From positions 32,983,716 to 33,047,715 of the forward strand of contig NC_089276.1 of the NCBI RefSeq assembly GCF_963678975.1: a DNA stretch of 64,000 nt. Direction: 5' to 3'. Made by a program: the position numbers and the translations under genes. The notes beneath the pieces were generated by a model that was given only the letters and a program-made list of their open reading frames with translations, was not told the origin of the DNA and did not search any database. Origin of the DNA: Dysidea avara. Taxonomy: Eukaryota; Porifera; Demospongiae; Dictyoceratida; Dysideidae. Positions 22,701 to 34,400 of this stretch are shown piece after piece; positions within the stretch are counted from its first letter, which is position 1; every line of letters begins with the position of its first letter.

Positions 22701-23703
22701 CATAAAAGCCCTGTAAACTAGCCAAGTTGTTAGATGGCTTTGTGAGGTTGAGTAATGCCTCCATGTGGGCATTGATAATCTTATATGGCTGCCCAAATCT
22801 ATCCTTCAACAACTCAAGTGATTGTGTGTAATTCCTTTCAGTGAGGGTAAACCCAGCAATAACACGAGCAGCATCCCCATGCAGTTGTGCTCGCAAGTAA
22901 TTAAACTTTTGCACATCATTAAGACCAACATTTGAGTGTACAGCAGCGTCAAACGAATCCCAAAACATCTGCCATTGAATTGGATCCCCACTAAAGGTAG
23001 GCAGGGTCAGTTTGGGAGTCGGCTGACATTATGGTGTGTGTCTGCAACTAATAATGGCTTAGATGATTTACTCATTGTATCCTCTGTTGGCTTTACAACT
23101 GGCAATGAGGTTGGTGAATCAGTTGTCACTGGGAGCTGAGTATCAGAATGTACAGCTGAGGAGTCCGTGGGCGGCGGTGAGGTTGGTAGTATGGTGTGAA
23201 CATCAGTAGGCTTATAAGGTGGCGCTAGGCTAGCTTTCCGTAGAAACTCGGTGAGAAAGGCTATACGCTCGTCTAAATCAAATTGGTACGCATCAGCTTT
23301 CAAAATGTCCTCTTCCAACTCTGTCTCATCATTGAACTTTTCAGCAATTGCATTGTTCAGCTTGACCAGCTGGCCTTGCTTAGCCTTGAGTTGGAAAAGT
23401 GTAGTATCGGCCATCAGCTTCGCTGCTTCCTTGACCGATTGTGAGTTGACGCCTTCAAGATCGGCGGAAAGGATGCCATCAACTTTCCCTAGAAGTTTAG
23501 TCACACTGGATTTGGTAGCACGTTGTCTGGTCCGGAGAAGTTGGATGTTTTCCATCTCGATGTTTCGTCACAGTACCAATGTGAGATATAGTGGCTAGAT
23601 AACACTGAATGACCGCTGAAAGGTCCCAAATAGAGGAGACAAAATAACGAGCTGCAACACGTGTTCGCGCCCTGTACCAACCTAATATATTAGAATCACA
23701 CAA
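19723..23703 (-). mobile_element. BEL/Pao-family LTR retrotransposon fossil, broken
   Basis: Minus-strand relic of about 4 kb. Visible parts, in 5' to 3' order: a gag-like N-terminal region with a charged helical stretch (about 23555-23007), the capsid-type region typical of this family (about 23000-22620), zinc-knuckle motifs with an aspartic-protease-like region (about 22500-21540), and a Pao-type reverse transcriptase with an RNase H-like region (about 21520-19723). The order gag-protease-RT-RNase H and the RT wording identify BEL/Pao. An integrase, an envelope and a clear pair of long terminal repeats were not seen. It is broken in several places. Fairly long frames remain, suggesting a middle-aged rather than ancient copy. 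Confidence 0.9.
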
Positions 23704-23734
23704 GTCTACAACTAGATAAGTAATGTCTATCAGT

Positions 23735-24350
23735 CTGAGACAAGTATATCTGTAGGTGCAGGTGACCTCCCTTGTTTCCCTACTTTTTTCTATGATCCCT
23801 AATCGAACTTAAAATTCCTAATTTTTCCTTAAACTTGTAAATGAAGAACACCACAAGAGGGACCTTTGCAATCCAGTCACAACAAAAAACTCAGACGATT
23901 CCCCACAAACGTAGGGAAGCCATTAGATGGCACTACTGTGAATCAACACCTTGTGCTGTCAGCAAAGATAAATGGGACACAAAGGAGGACACAGATAAGT
24001 CCTTGAAGCATGCATTGTATGTACTGTGGTATGCCAAAAGACACCTGTCGGCTAAAAGCAACGTCGAATACTGAAAAATTCAAGCCTGTAGCCTTAGCTG
24101 TTTTCAAGTTACGTTTGTCCGAAGGTATCAGTCAATCAGTAGAAAATTCATTTAATATATAAATATAAATTATAGCAACTTTTTGGAAGTGTTTCATGAC
24201 GCACTGAAGGCACTTTCAGCCTTGTTTATACCTATCAGCCTTGTTTATACCTAATCACTGCTGCCAAGGCACCAAGGTATTGTAAGGATGGTTTTGGGGT
24301 GATATTTTTTAGCCACAAAAGCCTAAACCTTCATGATCCCTAATTGTAAC
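23735..24350 (-). mobile_element. Half foldback plus inverted MITE-A copy
   Basis: 23735-23825 matches one arm of the 18.05-kb foldback (CAGGTGACCTCCCTTG, then ATGATCCCTAATCGAACTTA). It is followed by an inverted MITE-A with CAGCAAAGATAAATGGGACA and ends near CTTCATGATCCCTAAT. The pairing of this foldback with MITE-A repeats the arrangement at 16.4-18.3 kb. Confidence 0.75.
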
Positions 24351-24369
24351 ATACGGTACTATCATACGG

Positions 24370-24880
24370 TATGCTATATTACCATCTGAAATATGAAGTA
24401 GCCATTATACTTAGTTTTCAGCTATGTTCAGTTAGTTACACAGCATTACAAATGAAGAATAGTTTGAGAAGCACCTCTGCAATCAATCTAGCCACTACAA
24501 AGGTATGGGTGACTTCTAGTACAAATCTAGGGAAGCCATTATGTGCTACCATGATTTGACACCTTGCACTGTCAGCTGTCAGCAAAGATCAATGGAACAC
24601 AAAGGAGAACGCAAGTAAGCCCATGGATTGAATGCACTGTGGTATGCCAAAAGCATCTGTTGGGTTGAAGAGATGTCAAACAGTGAAAAATCAAACTGAT
24701 AGCCTTATTCGTTATCGAATAATACTTGTCTGAAGACATCAGCTAGGCAGTCAGTGGGGCAGTCAAATAGTATATAGAAATTCTACAGAATAAAATATTT
24801 GTAGTAACCTATTGGAAGCATTTCAGGTCGTACACTTTTGGGCTTGGTTATACCTAACCAACAATACTACCAACATACTG
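24370..24880 (-). mobile_element. Second inverted MITE-A copy
   Basis: Shares TTTTCAGCTATGTTCAGTTA, GCAATCAATCTAGCCACTAC and CAGCAAAGAT..AATGGAACACAAAGGAGAA with other copies, ending near GGGCTTGGTTATACCTAACC. Confidence 0.75.
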
Positions 24881-24885
24881 TATAG

Positions 24886-25560
24886 TAAGAAAACTTTGGC
24901 GGCAAAAAACTTTGGCGAATTTGGTGAATAGCGTTCAATTTGCCAAAGTTTTTTTCGCCAATTATTTTAGATGAGCACATTAAGTATTAAACTAGAACTT
25001 GAGATGAAGGTCAACTCTTAGCCCCACCACGCAATAAAGATCGAGCTGACTTTGGAGATCTTCCTAGGAATGTGTCCCACAGTTTGTTACTGAGCACTCC
25101 CTTGGAATAGCATTTCCAACCGGCTTCTTGTTCGCAAGTCAACTAGTTCATCATCTCGCGATAGATTTAGCCAAATACTTTGATATACATGATAACCTCT
25201 GCTACTGGAATTCACTGAAAAAGTAAATAAGGTCATCGCAGGAGATAGCAAAGCATAGTCTGGTGCGGCCGCCCCTTCACCTTCCTGTTTGCGAAGGGGC
25301 AGCCGTGCCAGACTAAGCGAAGCATGTATTTGCTAGCACGTCAATAGATCAGTAGCTACAAAAGTACTGCTACAAAAACAATGCACAATGCTAGCTACCT
25401 ATTACACTACTTAACTGATGAGTTGACACCTTGTCGTTATCCTTACGTACCGTACGGTAAAAACTTTGGCGAATATTATTTCAATCGCCAGTTTTTTCTG
25501 CCAACTTTTTCAACAGAGGGGTTTCGTCACACTTTTTTACCGCCAAAGTTTTATGGTACC
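24886..25560. mobile_element. MITE with AAACTTTGGCG terminal repeats
   Basis: Left GAAAACTTTGGCGGCAAAAA, right CCGCCAAAGTTTTATGG, with further copies of CTTTGGCGAAT at 24916 and 25460. A G/C-rich hairpin (AGTCTGG.GCGGCCGCCCCTTC with its complement) lies at about 25257-25320. No gene. Confidence 0.7.
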
Positions 25561-25625
25561 ATGAAGTTATTGTGAGGCTGGTTTCTATTTTTTGTGAGGA
25601 CGTCCATGAACAGTATGGTATTTAT

Positions 25626-26256
25626 TAGGGGTGCAAAAATGTATCAATATATCAATATATTGTAATATTTTCTATCAATACAATATGTGTGATGAAACAT
25701 ATCGACATATTGCATAATATTGCTGCAGGGTTGTAATGGGATAGTTATAAAAACCGGAATCGAAATGGGAAATGAAATGAAACAAAACGAAATCAGCCTA
25801 CAGTCTAGTGAAGGACAATCACTATATTATGTACAGTTACACTATTATATATGCACACACTGCCTGTTTATGCATCAAGCAAGACTCCAGGTGGCAGATT
25901 TCACTGCCGAAGGGTGGGCATCAAAGCTACCAGAATGTAATTGTGATGTTTTAGAAGCCACATATCCTAAATAAACAGTACTGGTTGTAGTACTGCCTTC
26001 TGTACTTGTATATACTGTAATACCTATTTGATAACTGTTGGCCATTATAAGCAGCTTTTGACTGGTGGGTATACACCACATGACACTAATGCTATCTGCT
26101 GTATCTTATGAAGCTGAAAACCATGAGTTATTTACACAAATATAGCACTTCAACATCACCAAAGGCCCTAATCCAAATATTGCAATACAGCAATATATTG
26201 CAATATTTTTTAAGACAACACACAATATGGTATTTACCTGTATTGTTGCATCCCTA
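25626..26256. mobile_element. hAT-like non-autonomous element with 8-bp target duplication
   Basis: 631 bp, TAGGGGTGCAAAAATGTATC to GTATTGTTGCATCCCTA, flanked by GTATTTAT at 25618-25625 and 26257-26264. Subterminal ATATTGCAATA/TATCGA motifs cluster at both ends. Its interior block (about 25740-25915) is homologous to 29.09-29.26 and 29.68-29.76 kb. Confidence 0.9.
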
Positions 26257-26764
26257 GTATTTATTGAAGTTTAGGTACTATGATATCAATTATATATACA
26301 GAGACTGGATTGGAACACAGAATATTACAATACACATTTTATGCTTCAATGCTACAATAAAATCAAGGCACACGATCGTGTGTCATGTAGCCAAGAATCC
26401 TATTAATGGGAGCATGCTGAAGGTTGTTTTCATGTGTGGTTTTTAGTCTGTGGTTTAGTTATTTGGCCCCCAAAATCCAAAAATCATTGCTACAGTGCTG
26501 TGAGAATAATATGGGATTTATTGTATGCCCATTTGATGCAGAATAATGAATAATGCTCAATGGTGGGAAATTTGATCATGAGATAGGTTTTGTTTTGTAG
26601 CGTGCAATTGATATGTGCAGCAACAACCATGACTGCACAATTAACCAAGTGATCATAGCTATACCATACCCTTGTATTAGTCCGAGTACATAGATGGGGA
26701 TCAGCTCTGTTCACAAATGATGCTATATGGAAAAGGGATTTGTATTATAACTAGATGAATAAAA
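26257..26764. other. No gene seen; small family G piece
   Basis: About 26350-26420 resembles the start of family G (CACACGATCGTGTGTCATG, then CCTATTAATGGG). The rest is unassigned. Confidence 0.4.
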
Positions 26765-27010
26765 AAATTAAAATTTAAAAGGGGATTAGGGATTGCTGAA
26801 AAAGCGATGAAACAAGAAGGGATCACTGGAGTGGTAATATTTAAACCACAAATCCCTATTTTGACTTGTCTCAAAATGACAAAGCATGTAACTAAAATTC
26901 ATGCCTGAGTGTCAAATTAAGGATATGGTTTAAATATTACCACCTCAGCAATCCCTTCTTGTTTCATGACTACTTCAGCGATCTCTACTCCCCTTTTAAA
27001 TTTTTCAATT
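26765..27010. mobile_element. Foldback MITE of about 245 bp
   Basis: Left AATTTAAAAGGGGATTAGGG and GATGAAACAAGAAGGGAT pair with right ATCCCTTCTTGTTTCATGA and CTCCCCTTTTAAATTTTTC. The inner arms GGTAATATTTAAACC / GGTTTAAATATTACC also pair. Confidence 0.85.
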
Positions 27011-27527
27011 TTTATTATCTAGTTTGTGTACTTTTCATTAATTCAGCAATGGATTCATTTTATTGACAATTGTTGTAGATAATTTATATTAGTGGCTTAG
27101 TGTAAGCTTTCTTGTTATCAGACACAGTTGATTGCATTATTAGAGTATTTACCTGACTGCTTTTGGCTGTGGACAAGAGTATACATCACACTCATTCCTA
27201 ATTTTGAGTAGCTGTTGTCTAACTTGTCTTACAACATGTGTCAGGACTCTAGTTTCTTAGTCATTGTTGTCACATTAGCATGCACTATAGTGAAGAATCA
27301 CATGTAGGGGTGCATTGACTACAATATTATAATGAGAATAATGATTGGCTTACTGGTGCATAGTAGTATAAATGATATAATGTCAGAAAAGAGATATGTA
27401 ATATAGTTTGCACAGAGTTTGTGTTAGTAATGTATCCATTGCGTATACCTGTGTACAGTGAAGAAATCTATGCCATGGATATGTATGAATGCATATGGGT
27501 TCCTACACAATATGTGGCATCTACAAA

Positions 27528-28212
27528 AAGTGACCAGATTTTACAAAACCGATCCAAATCGCACATCAGGCAAAATCAAACTAACACCACCAGTGGATAG
27601 CTACACTATCGTACTACTAGTTTTGACCCTCAGTACTACTCAAACTACTCGAGGCTGGTTTTAACAGACGTCTTTTCTGGGTGGTGTGGAGTGCTCAAAT
27701 GGCAGTTTCAGGCCTTGTGAAGGACCTGGCTTGGCAAGAACCAGTGGTTTACCGGTGGACAGCCTTATAATGTTGGCCAGACATTGTCTCTGTTGATTTT
27801 GCTACATATCAGCCACTAAGGAGCCAGCACAGCCCTGTAATCTCGTGTCTGGACTCCAATCGTGGTCTGCCCTCCATTTTGAGGTCTATCTCTTGCCCTC
27901 CCCTCCACCCCTCACCCTCCACCCCTCACCCTCCACCCCCCACCCTCCACCCCTTTGTGAGCACTCGTGATACTACTTCGCTCGTCCAGCTGCTCAGATT
28001 TTCTATCTTATTTGGAGGGAAATTCTACAAGCAGCTACAAGTACTGGACGTGGCCTGAAAGGTAACAGATTGATGCATCTTTCGTGTAAATTTCATACAC
28101 GTGCTTACTATCCTTGGAGAGTTATGCTGGCTTCAATTCTTTAAAACCGTTTATCTCGAAACTTCTAATGTGCGATTTGGATGGTTTTTCCAAAATCCAG
28201 TCACAAATACAT
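27528..28212. mobile_element. TGTGACC-family element, about 685 bp
   Basis: Left AAGTGACCAGATTTTACAAA with CCAAATCGCACAT; right ATGTGCGATTTGG..TTTTTCCAAAATCCAGTCAC. The longest member seen. It contains a CCACCCCTCACCCT-rich short repeat at about 27897-27952. No transposase frame. Confidence 0.7.
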
Positions 28213-28283
28213 AATTTCACAATATTGTACTTGCATGGGAGGATCAAAGTGATGTGGTGTATCGTATTGTCCATACACTACTT

Positions 28284-28336
28284 ATTAGCTGCATAACTGT
28301 ACTGTATGAGTCATACAGTACAGTTATGCAGCTAAT
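28284..28336. repeat. Perfect 53-bp palindrome, 26-bp arms
   Basis: ATTAGCTGCATAACTGTACT..., mirrored around a single central G at 28310. A third half copy (TACAGTTATGCGG) follows at about 28345. No loop and no target duplication are evident. Confidence 0.9.
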
Positions 28337-28384
28337 TGGGAAAATACAGTTATGCGGAGACCTATTTATGGAATGTTATGAAAA

Positions 28385-28640
28385 CAACACACTGTAAATC
28401 GCTAAAACCAGCCAAACTAATCCTACCAGTTCGTTCAACGGCTAGAAATAGACTGTGTAAACACTTACTGATCGTCTGATCACGAAGATATTTAAGCACA
28501 ACTCCACTAAGGCAGCATGATTGATCACGTGCATGACACTGTAAATTGCTAAAACCAGCCTAACTAATCCTATTAGTTCATTCTACAACTAGAAATAGAT
28601 TATATAAACACTTACTGATATCCTGATCACCAAAAATCAC
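28385..28640. repeat. Tandem duplication, unit about 150-165 bp
   Basis: Block CACTGTAAATCGCTAAAACC...AAACACTTACTGAT at 28390-28475 recurs at about 28538-28622 as CACTGTAAATTGCTAAAACC...AAACACTTACTGAT. Confidence 0.8.
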
Positions 28641-29089
28641 AGCAGTTTGAGTACTAGTGAAAATCACTCTGAGCCAGACGACCAGAAAGTACAATATAAC
28701 ACTTAAAGCAACTCCTATGCTTGTGTATACAAAAAATACAGCACTCGAAGGATGTCTCGATGCAAATACAGCACTCGGCTTTGCCTCATGCTGTATTAGC
28801 CTCTTGACACGCCACCTCATGCTGCATTTTTCGTACACACGTGCGATGGTGCTTCAACCATAACATACAGTTAGTCTGTATGACTCTGTAGACTGTACAT
28901 GTAGAATACGTAGCTAATCTGATGCACAACACCAAAGTCAGTTGCTGTGTAGCTGCAATGTCTATATAGATTGTAAACCATGGGTTATCAACAGCATGAA
29001 GCCATGTTTACACAATGTGGTCAGACAATTATGGCACTCACGAATAGTTTTAATTTTAATTAACACTGATATTGACTCCATCTAACTGG

Positions 29090-29930
29090 ATAATTAAAAA
29101 CACTGGAATCGAAACAGGAAACAAATTGAAATGAAATCAGCCTACAGTCTAGTGGAGGATAATCACTATATTATGCATAGTAACACTATACTATATGCAC
29201 GCACTTAATTGATACTTATTTATGCATCAAGCAAGACTCCATCATGTTCATAATAGGTGTGAAGAGAGCAACAACTATTTTGATCATTACAAACTAGTTT
29301 ATGACAGTTGGCTGCAGTGGGATGACGAGTCTGAAGCTATGCCTTTAAGAAAGGAATGAAGTCATCTGTGGCTATTCTGGCACTGACACCGTAGTCTCGT
29401 CCTCGTAGACCCATTCTCCGGGGTGGCACTTATCGATTAAAGATTATAAGCGCCACCCCGGACGAGACTACTGATACCGTACCTCTTATGAAAGTGGTCA
29501 AGGGACAATCTACACTCGTCTATCCTCGAACCTACCCAAATACAGAGCTTTTCTATTGTCGAGTCCCCAGACTCTTCAGATAGGAGCAGTCGTTTATAAT
29601 ATCTAATCGATACCGTACGCTAGGAAATTTTGACGTAAGAAAAATTTGAAGAATTCAGACTTCAGCAGATTTGACCACTATACTATATGCACGCACTTTA
29701 ATTGATACCTGTTTATGCATCAAGCAAGACTCCAGGTGGCAGATTTCTCTGCACAGTGCTTATCGATTAGAGATATTAAATAAACACCTGCTCCTATCCG
29801 AAGAGCCTGGGCATCGGACTCTACAATAGAAAAGTTCTGTGCTTGGGTAGGTGAGCGTTGATTATCCTTTAACCATGTTCATAACAGGTGTGAAGAGAGC
29901 AACAACTATTTTGATTATTACAAACTAGTT
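29090..29930. repeat. Mosaic of dispersed repeats
   Basis: 29100-29245 and 29680-29760 match the interior of the 25.6-kb hAT-like element (GAAATCAGCCTACAGTCTAG, TTTATGCATCAAGCAAGACT). 29325-29620 is a block with GACACCGTAGTCTCGTCCTC and AGCGCCACCCCGGACGAGAC that recurs at 31.01-31.39 kb and, in part and inverted, at 29.75-29.87 kb. No gene is seen. Confidence 0.65.
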
Positions 29931-29942
29931 TACGAAAATCCA

Positions 29943-30020
29943 TCCCTCCTGGAGGAAGACTGAGTGTGGCCCCGACTAGACATTGGGTGACCTGGAGTTC
30001 GAATCCTGGGGTTGGAGGGA
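29943..30020 (+). ncRNA. tRNA-like sequence with Pol III B-box
   Basis: 78 bases bounded by a perfect 7-bp stem (TCCCTCC / GGAGGGA), containing GAGTTCGAATCC, a good match to the internal Pol III B-box, and followed at once by a run of seven T, a Pol III stop. A normal anticodon arm and D arm cannot be drawn, so this is more likely a degenerate tRNA or the head of a tRNA-derived SINE than a working tRNA. Confidence 0.35.
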
Positions 30021-30088
30021 TTTTTTTCCTTACTTTGGCCTCTTTTCTGTTATACCTTTTCAGTCAGTCAGTCAGTAAGTCAAGTCAT

Positions 30089-30838
30089 TAGGCCACTACA
30101 ATGAGATAACTTTTTTCTCATCAACTTCTCATAGAGTAACACATGCGGGCGGGCGGGTTATCTCATTATTGCACAAGCCATAGCTATAAATTGCAGGATG
30201 TATATATTTGTACAAAACCAGTATAATAATCCTTTATTTTAGGTTATTGGCAGGGTGCACACCAAGCACTGGTGCAGACTAAGGGTAAAACTCCGACTGA
30301 GTTCACATAAACTTCAACTTCAGTAACAAAGCTTTCAAGTCCTTTACGAGACTTCCACCAGTCTTGGGGTCATGTATCATACCCCAGTACAGCAGCGGTG
30401 TTAGGACGTGTAGGCTAGTCAGTTTTATTAGGGGGAGGGGCTGTGCAAGCTTGTGGCAGAAGTAGCAACACTAAAGCTACTATGACTTTTCAGTAAGATA
30501 TGATGGCCCTCCTCCACATAGGGCATGCAGGTCACAGTACCAATGCTAGTGTATATACACTGTATCACTCACTGTTGATGCCTTGGTGGTTGTTGATGCT
30601 CCAGAAAGCACTCTAATCAACACAGAAGTAAAAAAAGCCTCAAAAATAGTGTCTGTATCTCAATGGGATTGCGGTTTTCCATAGAAATAGTGCTTTTCTA
30701 CGTGATAATTAAACCCACTAACACTACACTCAAAAAAAGCCATGCTGCAATCTCGTGCAATAATAAGTTTGCATGGGCAAAAGAAAATTTTGGTGCGGGC
30801 GGTTGATGAGAAACAAGTTATCTCATTGTAGTGGCCTT
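30089..30838. mobile_element. MITE with GGCCACTACAATGAG ends, 750 bp
   Basis: Left TAGGCCACTACAATGAGATA then TTTCTCATCAAC; right GTTGATGAGAAAC then TATCTCATTGTAGTGGCC. A GCGGGCGGGCGG patch near the left end matches a GGTGCGGGCGG patch near the right end. No transposase frame. The GGCCAC start resembles the 35.54-37.79 kb element. Confidence 0.8.
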
Positions 30839-30970
30839 AGGTCTAAGTCCCTGAAATTAGGTTAGGTAATCTTAAGGCTGCAGCACATGTTGCTGTCAGT
30901 CCTTCAGTGCTGGTCACTGTAAAGTGCTAATTACATAACCAAGTAATAATAATAATAAGAACGTGACGTC

Positions 30971-30973
30971 ATA

Positions 30974-31006
<33 letters not shown>
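30971..31006. repeat. (AAT)n microsatellite
   Basis: About a dozen ATA/AAT units. Confidence 0.95.
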
Positions 31007-31008
<2 letters not shown>

Positions 31009-31009
31009 C

Positions 31010-31395
31010 AATTGGCTGCAGTGGGATGACGAGCCTGAAACTATGCCTTTAAGAAAGGAATGAAATCATCTGTGGCTATTCCGGCACTGACACCGTAGTC
31101 TCGTCCTCGCAGACCCATTCTCCGGGGTAGCGCTTATAATCTCTAATCGATAGGGGGCGCTTATAATCTCTAATCGATAAAGTCGCTTATAATCTCTAAT
31201 CGATAAGCGCCACCCCTGAGAATGGGTCTGCGGGGACGAGACTACTGACACCGCACCTCTTATGAAAGTGGTCAAGGGACAATCTACACTCACCTACCCT
31301 CGAACCTACCCAAACATAGCTTTTCTATTGTCGAGTCCCCAGACCCTTCGGATAGGAGCAGTCGTTTATAATATCTAATCGATAGCTAAGATGGG
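31010..31395. repeat. Second copy of the 29.3-kb repeat block
   Basis: Starts CAATTGGCTGCAGTGGGATG and contains ATCTCTAATCGATAAG-type triplicated sub-repeats (31137-31206) inside a hairpin whose arms are GGTCTGC.GGGACGAGACTAC and its complement. The middle has three copies of TTATAATCTCTAATCGATA against one in the 29.3-kb copy. Confidence 0.75.
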
Positions 31396-31639
31396 GATAG
31401 TGAAACGTATTATTTAGGGAGGCGCTTAAACATTCATTACTGAGGTTTTGTTCGCAACACAGCCCTACCCACTTAGTCGAGCACACGCATATCATCGGCA
31501 TGATCGCCGGCCTGTCATTAGTTCAATAAACAGCTATAGCTAGCTGCTGTATATAAGGTTGATGCAGTCTTTAATACTATCTGCCAATATAATTATTTCA
31601 ACGGTACACAACCACGACCATACTGAGGTTTTCATCAGT

Positions 31640-31828
31640 GTTCGAATCCCGTAATGCCGTGCGTGATTGCGTAGAGCAGTGCGTATATGTTATTCTATCA
31701 CGTTAACCAGCTTGACATAACCACCTCCCATCATGTAGTGCTAACCGTGGTTAGCGTGATAAAAAGACCTCTACGCAGTGCTTTACGCAGTCACGCACGG
31801 TGTTACGGGATTCTAACACTGGTGGAAA
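31640..31828. repeat. Imperfect hairpin of about 190 bp
   Basis: Left CAGTGTTCGAATCCCGTAAT..CCGTGCGTGA, right TCACGCACGGTGTTACGGGA..TTCTAACACTG. Inner arms TATCACGTTAACCA / TGGTTAGCGTGATA. Probably a foldback MITE. Confidence 0.75.
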
Positions 31829-31853
31829 CGTCAGTATGAGGAAAGCCACTTAC

Positions 31854-31881
31854 CACCGGGATCCTTGTTTTCTTCGGCCAT
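31854..31881 (-). CDS. Candidate first coding exon (MAEENKDPG)
   Basis: ATGGCCGAAGAAAACAAGGA is followed nine codons in by a strong donor, G|GTAAGTGG. The start context and hydrophilic N-terminus fit the first exon of a host gene on the minus strand. No following exon was identified, so this rests on a single start and donor pair and could be chance. Confidence 0.25.
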
Positions 31882-33139
31882 TTAAACTGTCCGGCGCTAA
31901 ATCCACTGACTGTATACTAGTAAGTCTTGTGTCACTAGCACGTGAACGATCTAGAATTCTACAAGAAGGGAGCTTCAGTTTTCTTTCAGAGACTGGGCGT
32001 AGCTAACTGTGACAAAGGAAGTATGTTATACTATATATGGACTTGTAATTATTATGGGCGTGACTTATCTATTTTAAGATGACTGTGGCCTGCCCTTATA
32101 ATAGTAATCGCTACAGCATAATGGTTTTTATAGAGCAGTTTCAAAACCATGGCAACCAAAAATTACGCAATGGACCACACCCAAATCGCCATGTTTTTGT
32201 ACCAGACTGCTTGATGTTGCAAGTTGAATTCCTCGCTAAATTCATGTCAAGACTTATTAATACGTAAGTAAAATAGATGCCAGTGATAGAATAAAGTATG
32301 TAGGTGAGTTATTAGGCATTAAAAGATACGTACTGCCTCCCAACAGGGCAGTTTCGTAGGAACTGAAGAGAAATGCGTAAAAATGGATTTGGCCAAATTG
32401 CGACCTATTCACCGCCCCAAGGTGGTTAAAACTAGGGGAAACTTGAAGTATAGGTCTTTATCCAGCACCACAGCATCGTACAGCCACATCCAGCCATCCC
32501 CGAGTTAGCCAGAATCGTTCATGTGCTGGGATTCCCACTTCGTGTGAAAAAACAGACACCAAAACAAGACCGTTAAACTTTAACTGATGGTTGACTTCGA
32601 CAATAAAACTTAACTCTAGCAAAATTCACCACTAAGAGTCTTCTTTTGCTGGCGTTTTATCACAGTTTGGCAGTACGCCATCACCGGATTGTAACGAAAA
32701 TTTTGGTCCGGGGGCAAAAATCGGTCCGGCCGGACCATTTTCAGTTGACCAAATTTAGTCCGCCCGGACCATTTTTAGCATCCGAAATTGGTCCGACCTG
32801 ACCAAAATTGGTCCGGCCCAAACCTAGTTGGCCACATGCACTTCTGGCCACTCAGACCAATATTGGTCGACCAAAATGGGTCCGGGTGGACCACTAACGC
32901 ATGCAGCCAATGATGCATAGCTATAAGTTGTTTGTGACGGAACACTGCAGCCGACTTAGCTATAGCTATTCTCATTTATCAATCTCGAACGCGAATAATG
33001 AGCATTGCAGGCATTATCACTACATAGATTTGTGCTTAAAAGGTTATCCAACAAGGGCACGGACCATTGCATGCATGGGATCAGCTAGCTGCATTGGAGG
33101 TGCTTAAGATCGAGATACTCTAATAGAGCAGTCACCTAT

Positions 33140-34400
33140 AACATTCATCACCAGGCACTGATCCAGAAATAAATGAAGGTGGGTGGCTACCCAGCCTAGC
33201 CCAGATTTTAAGTTGAGAGTCCTGAATGTCTTATTATTTACATCAGGAAGAGCTGACACTGTTATTGTTTGGCTTGTACAGTGAAGCGCATGCACAGTAG
33301 CATATGCACTGTGCTCTTATGCACATATAATGTCTGATCATGAGTTAACATTAATGGTTAAAACAATACATCTGTAACACCTGCATGTGTACATACTACA
33401 CGTACATTCCTCTCTTTTGTATGTGATATGTAGGAGTCACTAGGAGATGATAGCTTAGGTTTGCTCCATTAAATAACTTAATGTGAACTCAGTATCATCT
33501 ACTGATCACATGTTCCTGCTGGTATAAACATTCCTTAAAAGTTATAGCTATAATATTCCCTGTATGCTTTTCACTACTTAACCAACTTTAAAATTTTACT
33601 AATTTTCACCTGTGCACATATATATACCAATAGGAGATGCAGACACTGATCCAGAAATAAACCAAGGTAGGTGGCTGGCCCAGATTTTAAGATGAGAGTA
33701 TTGAATGTCTTGGTAGTTACATCAGGGAGGAAGGGCTGACAATATTATCATCTATAGCTAGTACAGTGAAGCACATAGCTAGTAGCATGCCCTTGTGAAC
33801 ATAATAAGGCCGGGAAAACTTGATTAATTGTTTCTCATCCCCACCCACATCCCTTTTTACCCCACTGCCTCTAATTTTATTATTGCTGTTATCAATCACG
33901 TGCACACATATTTTGATGTTAGGAAGGCTGGTTATCATTTTACAGCACAGCAAATGTCACTTGCACCTCAGAAAAGGTGGTAGCTAATACGTAAGTAATA
34001 GTTCTTAAAAGGTTTTAGTTAACCTTTATAACAGACAGCTTGATTTGGAGTATTTTCTTTACTAATGAATAATGAAAATGACCTCCCACCCACATGAAAA
34101 TCTGAACTGATTTTTGTGGATGAGAAACTAGTAATCAAGTTTGCCTAGCCTAATGTAATGTATGGTTAAGACAAAGTGTAACACTTCTGTAACACCTGTG
34201 CACATACTGCACATTCCTCTGTCATACGTGATATGTAGGAGATGATAGTTTAGATTTACTCCATTGAATAACTAAATGTGAACTATCATCTCCTACTAAT
34301 GACATGCCCCATAAGAAGAAACATCACCTTAAAGGTTACAGCTATAATATTCTCAGTATGTTTTTCACTACTTAGCCAACTTAAAAGTTTGAGGCAGTCG
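33140..34400. repeat. Degenerate tandem duplication, period about 0.5-0.8 kb
   Basis: 33148-33330 (CACTGATCCAGAAATAAATG...) recurs at 33645-33805 (CACTGATCCAGAAATAAACC...). 33360-33600 (CTGTAACACCTGCATGTG...GATATGTAGGAG) recurs at 34170-34400. No gene is seen; a copy of the GAGATACTCTAATAGAGCAG motif lies at 33112. Confidence 0.75.
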
